Positions 1-6,003 of a stretch of DNA of 9,371 nt are shown one piece after another. The notes beneath the pieces were generated by a model. It ran no database searches. It saw only the letters and a list, made by a program, of their open reading frames with translations, and was not told the origin of the DNA. This stretch comes from Clostridium sp. (lineage in GTDB: Bacteria; Bacillota; Clostridia; Acetivibrionales; Acetivibrionaceae). Location: the NCBI GenBank assembly GCA_012841175.1, contig DUVG01000216.1, positions 1-9,371 on the forward strand. The letters are read 5' to 3'. Position 1 is the first letter of the stretch. Every line of letters begins with the position of its first letter. A program made the position numbers and the translations under genes.

Positions 1-1625
1 GTTGATTTACCAGTAGTTATATATAATTCTGCTGCTGCCCAGTAGAATTCGTCTTCTACATAGTCATCACCATAAGGTCCTCCACCCATAGTTGCTGTGA
101 ATGGAGCATAAATTGAAGGGTTAGCAACTGCAGCTGCCCATGCTACTTCTGCAGCACTTATAAGTTCATTTGCAAATGAAGGATCTATCTCTTCAAATAG
201 ACGTGATCCCATTGCAGCAGATGCAGCCATATTTAGTGTTGCTGCTGTTGTTGGTGGCTTTAATACACGTTCTCTGTCAGCATCATCACCAGGTGCTAAT
301 CCTAGAGCTGTCCAGCGGTCATCATGAACTTTGTGATGAACCATACCTGCTCTCTTGTAGTTAGAAGGAACTTGCATTTTTAGCATAAATTCTAATTCCG
401 GACGTACTTCGTCAAGTAAGTCAGGTACTCTGTTGCCACTTTCAGGAATATTCATTGTATTATCCACATAGTATTTATCTCTACCATGAGATACTGCACG
501 CTCATATTGGTTCATAAGTGTCCATGCAGCTATACCACCATTAACTACGTATCTACCATAGTCACCAGCATCATACCATCCACCAGTAACATCAAGTGAA
601 TGAGTTCCGCCATATGTATCTCTTGACTCTTTAAATTCAACACATTTAGCAACGTCTCTAGTATGTCCTGCAGCACGTACAAAACTTGGATCATGTGAAT
701 AAGCTGCTTCTATTGGCTGTGCGGATCTATTATAGTAGAAGTACTTTAATGCATCATACATAAGATCGCTGTAAATATCTTTTCCTATTTTAAACTCATA
801 ACTGCTTTCTCCACCAGCTTCTAGATAGTAAGTTCCCTCAGTAGTAAAGTCTGAAAAGTCAATTAACTGAACAGTATCTCCAGAATCTTTGTCTAAACCA
901 AATGACTTTGTGCTTCCACTTTTAACTGTTCTTCCGCTACTATCTTTTAATTCCCATGTACTTGCAGAACCAATTAAGGTAGCCACTTTTGCGGAGTTTG
1001 GATAGTAACCAACCTGGTTTACACGGATTTGTTTTCTTGGTGGTGTTGGTGTTGGTGGTGGTGGTTGATAACCTTTACCTTGTAAGATCATTTTAGTGAA
1101 TCTTACAATTGTACCAGCTTTAACAGTAGCTTTGTCATACTGTGTACCTTCACCGTCACCAAGGTGGAAAGCCCACTCTGCTATAGGATTATTAGCATTG
1201 CCTGTAAACTCTGCTTCATGAGTATACCACTGATTTGCCTGTAATTCGTGTGATTGCCACTGATTATTCCAGTACTCAGTATAAGGCTCGTCCATTTCTC
1301 CTATTTTTGTATAAATTCTACAGCTTTTACTTGCCTGTACTGTAAAAGACACTTTGTACTGCATTCCTGATTGAATAGGAATTTGTCTGTGTCTAAATTG
1401 AATGCCCCATTGTGCCTCTCCAGGATCAATTACTTCAATTACATACTCGTTGTTGGCAATTTCAAACTCTGCCTTTGCCGGATAGTCCTCAACAACGTGC
1501 CAAGGAAGTCCTACGCCTCCCTCAAAGTTTTGGTTGGTAACGATGTCTGTCCATGCAAAAGAAACTACTTGAGTAGCTAACAATGCAAAAATAAGGACAG
1601 TTACCAATGTTAATCTTTTTAACAT
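1..1625 (-). CDS. Secreted GH9 cellulase, CBM4-Ig-GH9 (5' part, runs off the left edge)
   Basis: Hydrolyses beta-1,4-glucan (cellulose) outside the cell. The frame is open for 541 codons from the ATG to the window edge. Order seen: signal peptide 1-24 (KR then a hydrophobic run, likely cut after SFA); a family 4 carbohydrate-binding module about 27-182 (PWH at 41, FRHR at 78, EPYTEYWNNQW at 113, FHLGDG at 153); a short Pro/Thr linker 188-196; the CelD_N-type Ig module about 198-280 (IRVNQVGYYP at 200); then the start of the GH9 catalytic domain. GGWYDAGDYGRYVVNGG (348-364) holds the catalytic aspartates D352 and D355, and GGGPYGDDYVEDEFYWAA (514-531) is also typical. The catalytic Glu and any dockerin lie beyond the window. 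Order and sequence resemble CbhA/CelK of A. thermocellus from memory, though the proline linker looks longer. Start: GGAGG at 1634-1638, 8 nt upstream. Exo or endo mode cannot be told from this part. Confidence 0.93.
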   Translation of the reverse strand, partial: MLKRLTLVTVLIFALLATQVVSFAWTDIVTNQNFEGGVGLPWHVVEDYPAKAEFEIANNEYVIEVIDPGEAQWGIQFRHRQIPIQSGMQYKVSFTVQASKSCRIYTKIGEMDEPYTEYWNNQWQSHELQANQWYTHEAEFTGNANNPIAEWAFHLGDGEGTQYDKATVKAGTIVRFTKMILQGKGYQPPPPTPTPPRKQIRVNQVGYYPNSAKVATLIGSASTWELKDSSGRTVKSGSTKSFGLDKDSGDTVQLIDFSDFTTEGTYYLEAGGESSYEFKIGKDIYSDLMYDALKYFYYNRSAQPIEAAYSHDPSFVRAAGHTRDVAKCVEFKESRDTYGGTHSLDVTGGWYDAGDYGRYVVNGGIAAWTLMNQYERAVSHGRDKYYVDNTMNIPESGNRVPDLLDEVRPELEFMLKMQVPSNYKRAGMVHHKVHDDRWTALGLAPGDDADRERVLKPPTTAATLNMAASAAMGSRLFEEIDPSFANELISAAEVAWAAAVANPSIYAPFTATMGGGPYGDDYVEDEFYWAAAELYITTGKS

Positions 1626-1735
1626 TCCTTTTTCCTCCTTTATAGAAATGAATTAATATATAAATTTACACAAATACACAAAACCTAAAAAGAAATATAT
1701 CTTTCTCCTATAATATGTAAGGTTAAATTTTAGAC

Positions 1736-1764
1736 ATTACAAGAAAGTAGTATTTTATGTTCAA
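1736..1764 (-). promoter_or_regulatory. Candidate sigma-A promoter of the GH9 gene (proximal)
   Basis: On the minus strand TTGAAC (1764-1759), a 17-bp spacer and TGTAAT (1741-1736) give a reasonable -35/-10 pair. Transcription would begin near 1729, leaving a leader of about 100 nt before the cellulase ATG. The -35 lies inside one copy of the direct repeat at 1752-1768, so a protein bound there could control initiation. In DNA this AT-rich such matches arise by chance. Confidence 0.35.
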
Positions 1765-1802
1765 TACTTATGTTCTCTAAAACGACATTTTATATCAATA
1801 CT
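1752..1802. repeat. Direct repeat pair upstream of the GH9 gene
   Basis: ATTTTATGTTCAATACT (1752-1768) and ATTTTATATCAATACT (1787-1802) match except at the centre, where they differ by one base in length. The copies start 35 bp apart, a little over three helical turns. The proximal copy covers the -35 of a candidate cellulase promoter. Tandem copies here suggest a regulator site, but no regulator can be named. Confidence 0.45.
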
Positions 1803-1981
1803 ATATAATTATTTACAAATATAACAATAATGGTTTTGGAAGATAAGATCTGATTTTAAAAATACAAAAAAGGGCTAGATTTAAATTACTAGATTTTTTA
1901 TTAAAGAAATAGCAAGGAAATCGTATTGGAGTACAAAAATATAAAGTGCTGCGCATAATCTAAAACAACCACAACTAATAG

Positions 1982-2010
1982 GAACTTGACATATTTACTT
2001 TTCAAGGTTC
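1982..2010. repeat. Imperfect inverted repeat in the GH9 upstream region
   Basis: GAACTTGA (1982-1989) faces TCAAGGTTC (2002-2010), an 8-bp stem with one bulged base and a 12-nt loop. On the plus strand it is followed by a T-rich run (CTTTTATATTT), which looks like a weak terminator, but no plus-strand gene precedes it. In a long minus-strand leader it would be a hairpin. Role unknown. Confidence 0.3.
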
Positions 2011-2112
2011 TTTTATATTTGGTAAATTTAATTCACGTATTAATTTAAAAATAATAATTTCAATGCAGGAAAAAGAAATATCTTCCCGACAAACACATAC
2101 CCCAATATTTAA

Positions 2113-2138
2113 ATTAGAATCTTATATATTAGAATCTT
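2113..2138. repeat. 11-bp direct repeat, period 15
   Basis: ATTAGAATCTT occurs at 2113-2123 and again at 2128-2138, separated by ATAT. It lies just downstream of the candidate promoter at 2193-2221 on the minus strand, inside the possible long leader of the cellulase transcript. It may be a regulator site or chance in AT-rich DNA. Confidence 0.35.
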
Positions 2139-2192
2139 TATATATATTATTATAAATAAACACACTTAGCTTAATCAAGTTCATTTAATTTA

Positions 2193-2221
2193 ATTTTACC
2201 TAATATAATTAAAAAGGTCAA
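2193..2221 (-). promoter_or_regulatory. Candidate sigma-A promoter (distal, after the GT4 stop)
   Basis: On the minus strand TTGACC (2221-2216), a 17-bp spacer and TAAAAT (2198-2193) form the best -35/-10 match between the GT4 stop and the cellulase. A start near 2186 would give a leader of about 560 nt for the GH9 gene, or a separate small RNA. A second weaker pair (TTGATT 2178-2173, 18 bp, TATAAT 2154-2149) lies just downstream. Confidence 0.4.
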
Positions 2222-2244
2222 CATTATATATGAAAAAACTATAA

Positions 2245-3462
2245 TTAATCTAAGTTGTTTTTCATAATAGATGTATTCCAGCTAGCTTTTTTGCTGTCAT
2301 TTATAATATTCTTATATACCTCCATAGTTTTGTCGGTAATAACCTTCCAGTTATAAATGCTATAAACTTTTTTTAATGCATTCTCTTTCATTTTTTCTGC
2401 CTTTTCAGGATTGTGAAGTATCTCTAGTATACTGTCTGCAAGTGAATTTGCATTGCCTGTATATGATTTCATTCCATCTACCCCATGTTCCACTATGCCA
2501 CTTAAACCTCCTGTATCTGAAACAACAACTGGAACATTTGCAACCATTCCCTCTAATGCAACTATCCCAAAAGGTTCATAAAGACTTGGAAAAACTGCAA
2601 CATCTGCACATTTGTATATTTTTAAAAGTTCTTCATCTTTTATATAGCCTGTAAAATGCACTTTGTGAGATACTCCCATATAATTTGCTTTAGCTTTTAA
2701 ATCTTCAAGCTGTGGGCCTTTACCAGCAATAATAAATTTAGCATCATTATAGTATTGTAAAACTTTAGGAACAGAATCAATTAAAACATGAACACCTTTT
2801 TCATTAACAAGCCTTCCTACAAAAAATATAATTTTTTCATTATCTTTGGCATACTTTCTTCTAAAATTTATATCTTTTTCATATCCATCAAATTTATCCA
2901 AATCAACTCCATTTGGAATTATGTCTATTTTGTCTTCAGGCACTTTGAAAACATGCTTTACTTCTCCCTTCATATATTCACTGTTTACAATAATTCTCCA
3001 TGATTCAAAAGCCATCCACCATTCAATATTATTTATATATCTTTGGGTATCATCATGTATCCCACAATTTCTGCCATATTCAGTTGCATGAATGGTAGAA
3101 ATAAGGGGAGTAAAATAAGAATGTTTTAACACTCTTGCTGCAAATGCAACTATCCAGTCATGAGCATGAATAATATCAAATTTTCCTGTTTCATTTATAA
3201 GCTTTATACTATGCTCTATTAAAGAAAAATTCAATTGCAGTACCCAGTCAACAAAATTGTTTGGTGTAACATCATAAGAATGAATTCTATGAATATATAC
3301 TTCTTTGTCTTTTTCAAATTCTTTTGTTCCCATTTCCCAACAGGTAATAACATGGACTTCATTTCCTCTCTCTCCTAGTTTTTGAGCCAAGCCATGTACA
3401 ACCCTTGATATCCCTCCGACAATCCTGGGAGGATATTCCCATGATAGCATTAGAATCCTCAT
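2245..3462 (-). CDS. GT4 glycosyltransferase, glycogen/starch-synthase-like
   Basis: Cytoplasmic retaining GT-B glycosyltransferase, 405 aa, normal length for family GT4. It transfers a sugar from a nucleotide sugar; a glycogen-synthase-like role is possible but the acceptor cannot be read from sequence. Seen: N-terminal Rossmann domain opening MLSWEYPP with the glycine loop GG at 16-17; HAHDW at 99-103; NGVD at 184-187; donor-domain start VGRLVNEKG at 215-223; and the E-x7-E signature with E296 (in YEPFG) and E304, then the nucleotide-contact loop SDTGGL at 315-320. No signal peptide or membrane segment. Start: this ATG has GGAGG at 3471-3475, 8 nt upstream; an in-frame TTG five codons earlier (3477) would overlap that site and is rejected. 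It stands alone, 258 nt after the PhoH stop. Other options: glucosyl- or mannosyltransferase for a surface glycan. Confidence 0.88.
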   Translation of the reverse strand: MRILMLSWEYPPRIVGGISRVVHGLAQKLGERGNEVHVITCWEMGTKEFEKDKEVYIHRIHSYDVTPNNFVDWVLQLNFSLIEHSIKLINETGKFDIIHAHDWIVAFAARVLKHSYFTPLISTIHATEYGRNCGIHDDTQRYINNIEWWMAFESWRIIVNSEYMKGEVKHVFKVPEDKIDIIPNGVDLDKFDGYEKDINFRRKYAKDNEKIIFFVGRLVNEKGVHVLIDSVPKVLQYYNDAKFIIAGKGPQLEDLKAKANYMGVSHKVHFTGYIKDEELLKIYKCADVAVFPSLYEPFGIVALEGMVANVPVVVSDTGGLSGIVEHGVDGMKSYTGNANSLADSILEILHNPEKAEKMKENALKKVYSIYNWKVITDKTMEVYKNIINDSKKASWNTSIMKNNLD

Positions 3463-3548
3463 AATATTCTCCTCCAAATCCTGCCAAACTTCCCCGGTTT
3501 GTTATATAGATGATTGCAAAATCAATTATTTTAAATGTTCTTACTCAT

Positions 3549-3579
3549 ATTATACTCAATATTTGTTTATATTATTGAG
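3549..3579 (-). promoter_or_regulatory. Candidate -10 box and adjoining inverted repeat before the GT4 gene
   Basis: On the minus strand TATAAT (3554-3549) lies about 87 nt upstream of the GT4 start. Directly abutting it is a perfect 7-bp inverted repeat, CTCAATA (3555-3561) and TATTGAG (3573-3579), with 11 nt between. It fills the region where the spacer and -35 would lie, which is a classic position for an operator. No good -35 is seen, so this is either a regulated weak promoter or chance. Confidence 0.35.
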
Positions 3580-3720
3580 AAACAGCAAAACAAAAAGTAA
3601 AAGTTTTTACCAAGATATTATCCATAAATTTATTATAATTCTGCAAAACCTAAAAAAATCCTTCTTAAATAAATTTTTTTATATAATAAATACAATGGTT
3701 AGTCTTTTTAAAAAGCAATG

Positions 3721-5109
3721 CTATAACATTCGCCTTGCACTTTCATATGCTAGTTCTGAGCGTTCACATTCCTCCTCAGAAAGCGTTAACTGATAGCACA
3801 AATGGCTGCCTTTCATTCTCTCAGATGCATAACATAAGCCATTGGTTCGTATATCTAAAAAAGGCTGGTCAATTTGTTCCGGATCCCCTATGAGTATTAT
3901 TTTTGTACCAACTCCTGCCCTGGTTATAATTCCTTTAACCTGTTTTGGAGTCAAGTTTTGAGCCTCATCTATTATAACCCATTGTTTTACTATAGATCTT
4001 CCTCTTATAAATGCAATTGCTTCAGTATTAATTATTTTTCTATCAAACAATTCATCAATTTTGTCTTTTAATTCCTTTTCACTGGAGTATCTTTCGTTTT
4101 CATCATTGTCAATTAACACTTCCAAATTATCAATGATAGGTCTTAAATATGGGGCTATTTTCTCCTGTTCTGTTCCAGGTAAAAATCCAATATCTTCATC
4201 TAACTTTACATTAGGTCTGCACACCAAAATTTTTCGATACATTTTGTTTTGCTCAATCATAATTTTATGCAAACCCACAGCCAAGGAATAAAAAGTCTTC
4301 GCTGTTCCAGCAGGCCCTTTAACAATAACAAGAGGGGCTTTGTCAGCGTCTGTCATAAGTGCTTCTTGCATAAATTTTTGTCCCGCATTTCTTGGAGAAA
4401 CTCCAAAGGGTCTTTCCTTTAAAAAAGCCAATGGGACTATATTTTTGCCATTATAACGCCCTAATGCAGTTTGCTTTTCATTTGTCTCTGAATGTATTAT
4501 CAAAAATTCATTTATGGTTAATGTTGGGATTATCTTTTTTGTATATCCAGAACTGTAAATATAAACGTCATTTGCACTCATATAGCCTTTATAATAAAAA
4601 TCATCAAGCTTCTCTTTTGTGGTATATACTTCCTGTCTGCCTCTATATTGTTTGTCATACTCTGGAACCTGTTCTGCAAAAAAATCTTGAGCAGTAATAC
4701 CTAATATATCCGCTTTTATTCTTACAAATATATCCTTAGTTACTAAAAAAACTTTTTCCTTATCTTCCTGTAGACCTTTACACAGCTTTAATATTCTATT
4801 ATCATTATTTGAATCATCCCAACTTTCTGGTATCTGTACATTATTATAATTAAGCTCAACTCTTAAAGTGCCACCATTTTCTAATTTTACTCCTTTGTTT
4901 AGACTTCCCTTTTCCCTAAGTTCATCAAGAAATCTTGCAGCATGACGGGCATTTGCTCCAAGTTCTGTATTTTCTTTTTTAAATTTATCTAATTCTTCTA
5001 ATACTACTTCTGGTATCACTATTGTATTATCTCCAAAAGAATGTAAAGCATAAGGTGTTTGTAAAAGTACATTAGTATCGAGAACAAAAGTTTTTTTCAA
5101 CTGCAACAT
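3721..5109 (-). CDS. PIN domain-PhoH family ATPase (PhoH2 type)
   Basis: Cytoplasmic fusion of a PIN-type nuclease to a PhoH NTPase, 462 aa, the usual size of the PhoH2 family, for which RNA unwinding and cleavage have been described. PIN domain about 6-145: acidic residues D11 (VLDTNVLL), E38 (VVLEEL), D103 (NDNRIL) and D126 (VTKD) fit the metal site. PhoH domain about 235-460: Walker A GPAGTAKT 265-272 (K271), Walker B VIIDEAQ 378-384 (D381, E382), and GDPEQID 408-414. No export signal. The start is uncertain: the ATG at 5109 touches its only purine-rich site (GGGAG, 5110-5114) with no spacer, whereas an in-frame TTG at 5100 has 9 nt and would give MKKTFVLDTN, a typical family N-terminus. 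Its cellular target here is unknown. Confidence 0.93.
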   Translation of the reverse strand: MLQLKKTFVLDTNVLLQTPYALHSFGDNTIVIPEVVLEELDKFKKENTELGANARHAARFLDELREKGSLNKGVKLENGGTLRVELNYNNVQIPESWDDSNNDNRILKLCKGLQEDKEKVFLVTKDIFVRIKADILGITAQDFFAEQVPEYDKQYRGRQEVYTTKEKLDDFYYKGYMSANDVYIYSSGYTKKIIPTLTINEFLIIHSETNEKQTALGRYNGKNIVPLAFLKERPFGVSPRNAGQKFMQEALMTDADKAPLVIVKGPAGTAKTFYSLAVGLHKIMIEQNKMYRKILVCRPNVKLDEDIGFLPGTEQEKIAPYLRPIIDNLEVLIDNDENERYSSEKELKDKIDELFDRKIINTEAIAFIRGRSIVKQWVIIDEAQNLTPKQVKGIITRAGVGTKIILIGDPEQIDQPFLDIRTNGLCYASERMKGSHLCYQLTLSEEECERSELAYESARRML

Positions 5110-5250
5110 CTCCCATCTTAATGATTTTTGTAAAGCATTTCTTAGTATAATAGGGATTTTGGTAAATAACTTCTAAACTGAAATAATATTAATTATATCA
5201 TATATATGAATATCGGTAGAATAATTCTATTATTTTAAAAAATATATGTT

Positions 5251-5273
5251 TTAATACTCATAAGAGGTATTAA
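5251..5273. promoter_or_regulatory. Inverted repeat in the divergent PhoH / small-gene spacer
   Basis: TTAATAC (5251-5257) and GTATTAA (5267-5273) form a perfect 7-bp inverted repeat with a 9-nt centre. It ends 15 bp before the -35 of the promoter for the plus-strand gene, so it could be an operator for that gene or for both divergent genes. No regulator can be named. Confidence 0.35.
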
Positions 5274-5288
5274 TTTTCCCTACATCTA

Positions 5289-5317
5289 TTGAATAATCAC
5301 AATACATAAAGTAAAAT
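5289..5317 (+). promoter_or_regulatory. Promoter of the small plus-strand gene
   Basis: TTGAAT (5289-5294), a 17-bp spacer and TAAAAT (5312-5317) match a sigma-A promoter. Transcription would start near 5324. The -10 box overlaps the first ATG of the downstream frame (5316), so that ATG would not be on the transcript, which argues for a later translation start. Confidence 0.5.
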
Positions 5318-5747
5318 GGTTATATCAATTTATAAAAAGGTGGCGATTAATATTTATATTTCACCAGCAATTGTAAATATCATTATATTTAGTGAGATAA
5401 CTAAACTTCAGGGAAGAAGTCTGCTTTTTAACCCATTTTTAAAAGCACCTCCTGGTCCTTTAACATTTGTTACGTATACTACAGTGGCAAATGTTCCAAA
5501 TGGTATAAATAATTTTAAATATAGACTTACAAATCCAAACAACGAAAAAATACATGAGACAGGTTTAAGTGCCGTTGAAGTAACGCAAAATTGTTTTTCA
5601 AATATACTTATTTGGAAAAATGTTCATTTTAAAACAAAAGGAGAACATACTATAACATTATATCTTTCCACTAAATCAGGTTTTGAACCTGCTGGAAGTG
5701 CCGTATTATTTATTGATGACATTCCTTTAAAACCTCATGATATGTAA
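5316..5747 (+). CDS. Uncharacterised small protein, about 131-143 aa
   Basis: I do not recognise the family with certainty. The longest frame from ATG 5316 gives 143 aa, but that ATG has no ribosome binding site and sits in the -10 box of a good promoter. AAGGTGG at 5337-5343 lies 8 nt before an in-frame ATT at 5352, which would give a 131-aa protein starting IYISPAIVNIIIF. The mapped coordinates keep the conservative ATG. The protein has no signal peptide, membrane span or catalytic motif. Alternating hydrophobic stretches (FKYRLTNPN, GEHTITLYLST) suggest a beta-sandwich; the pattern recalls small 'DUF6941-like' proteins, a weak comparison from memory. It is the only plus-strand gene, divergent from PhoH, convergent with tRNA-Gln, and followed by a strong hairpin terminator, so it is most likely a single-gene transcript. 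Confidence 0.7.
   Translation: MVISIYKKVAINIYISPAIVNIIIFSEITKLQGRSLLFNPFLKAPPGPLTFVTYTTVANVPNGINNFKYRLTNPNNEKIHETGLSAVEVTQNCFSNILIWKNVHFKTKGEHTITLYLSTKSGFEPAGSAVLFIDDIPLKPHDM
5337..5343 (+). promoter_or_regulatory. Ribosome binding site deciding the start of the small gene
   Basis: AAGGTGG is the only Shine-Dalgarno-like site near the start of this frame. It is 8 nt upstream of the in-frame ATT at 5352, lies inside the frame begun by ATG 5316, and sits about 13 nt downstream of the predicted transcription start. Confidence 0.5.
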
Positions 5748-5815
5748 CTTTTACTTTGTAGATTATTCACATTATTACACTGTTTAAGTTTTTTGCAGGA
5801 TTATAATAGTATTTT

Positions 5816-5856
5816 AAAAAAGCTTTAAAACTCATAATAAGTTTTAAAGCTTTTTT
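5816..5856. terminator. Bidirectional intrinsic terminator
   Basis: A perfect 17-bp stem (arms 5816-5832 and 5840-5856) with a 7-nt loop. Each arm ends in a run of six A or T, so the hairpin is followed by a U-tract when read from either side. It ends the plus-strand gene at 5747 and the tRNA-Gln transcript coming from the right, just 2 nt beyond its encoded CCA. Confidence 0.9.
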
Positions 5857-5858
5857 TG

Positions 5859-5932
5859 TGGCTGCGGGAGAAGGATTCGAACCCTCACAAAATGATCCAG
5901 AGTCATTTGTGCTACCCTTACACAATCCCGCA
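5859..5932 (-). tRNA. tRNA-Gln (anticodon CTG)
   Basis: Full cloverleaf on the minus strand: acceptor TGCGGGA/TCCCGCA (5926-5932 with 5863-5869), D stem GTG/CAC, anticodon stem AATGA/TCATT with loop CTCTGGA (5896-5902), T arm with loop TTCGAAT, discriminator G and an encoded CCA (5859-5861). The anticodon CTG (5898-5900) reads CAG. It is 71 nt from the stop of the cohesin-SLH gene but has its own promoter. Confidence 0.96.
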
Positions 5933-5949
5933 ATTTTTTTAACAAAAGA

Positions 5950-5978
5950 ATTATAGCACAATTTTCTTGATAATGCAA
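5950..5978 (-). promoter_or_regulatory. Promoter of tRNA-Gln
   Basis: On the minus strand TTGCAT (5978-5973), a 17-bp spacer and TATAAT (5955-5950) with an upstream TG giving an extended -10. The predicted start near 5943 leaves a leader of about 11 nt before the mature tRNA. It lies just after the cohesin-SLH gene, where no separate terminator is visible, so some read-through into the tRNA is possible. Confidence 0.75.
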
Positions 5979-6003
5979 TGGCGTTTTTTAATTCTTTTTA
6001 AAT

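Larger units (their letters stand above)
1626..2244. other. 619-bp AT-rich intergenic region upstream of the GH9 gene
   Basis: No convincing gene on either strand. It contains the cellulase ribosome binding site, at least two candidate minus-strand promoters (2193-2221 and 1736-1764), a pair of 16-17-bp direct repeats (1752-1802), an 11-bp direct repeat (2113-2138) and an imperfect inverted repeat (1982-2010). I see no GC-rich hairpin plus T-run just after the GT4 stop, so no clear terminator for that gene. The only minus-strand frame of note, 47 codons at 1813-1956, lacks a ribosome binding site. The length fits a regulated cellulase gene with a long upstream region. Confidence 0.6.

Noticed and set aside
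1873..1899. Palindrome-like CTAG...CTAG followed by T-rich DNA, considered as a terminator
   Set aside because: The stem is only 4 bp plus an inner palindrome without a usable loop, and it is over 340 bp from the GT4 stop.
1813..1956. 47-codon minus-strand frame in the GH9 upstream region
   Set aside because: No ribosome binding site before the ATG and an unremarkable sequence; chance in AT-rich DNA is more likely.
3463..3488. TTG start of the GT4 gene five codons upstream (3477)
   Set aside because: It overlaps the GGAGG that serves the ATG at 3462, and the family N-terminus begins at MRILMLSWEYPP.
5859..5932. tRNA gene as an integration site for a mobile element
   Set aside because: No integrase, no duplicated tRNA 3' end and no att-like repeat in the window.
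5767..5961. 64-codon minus-strand open frame
   Set aside because: It runs through the tRNA-Gln gene and the terminator hairpin and has no ribosome binding site.
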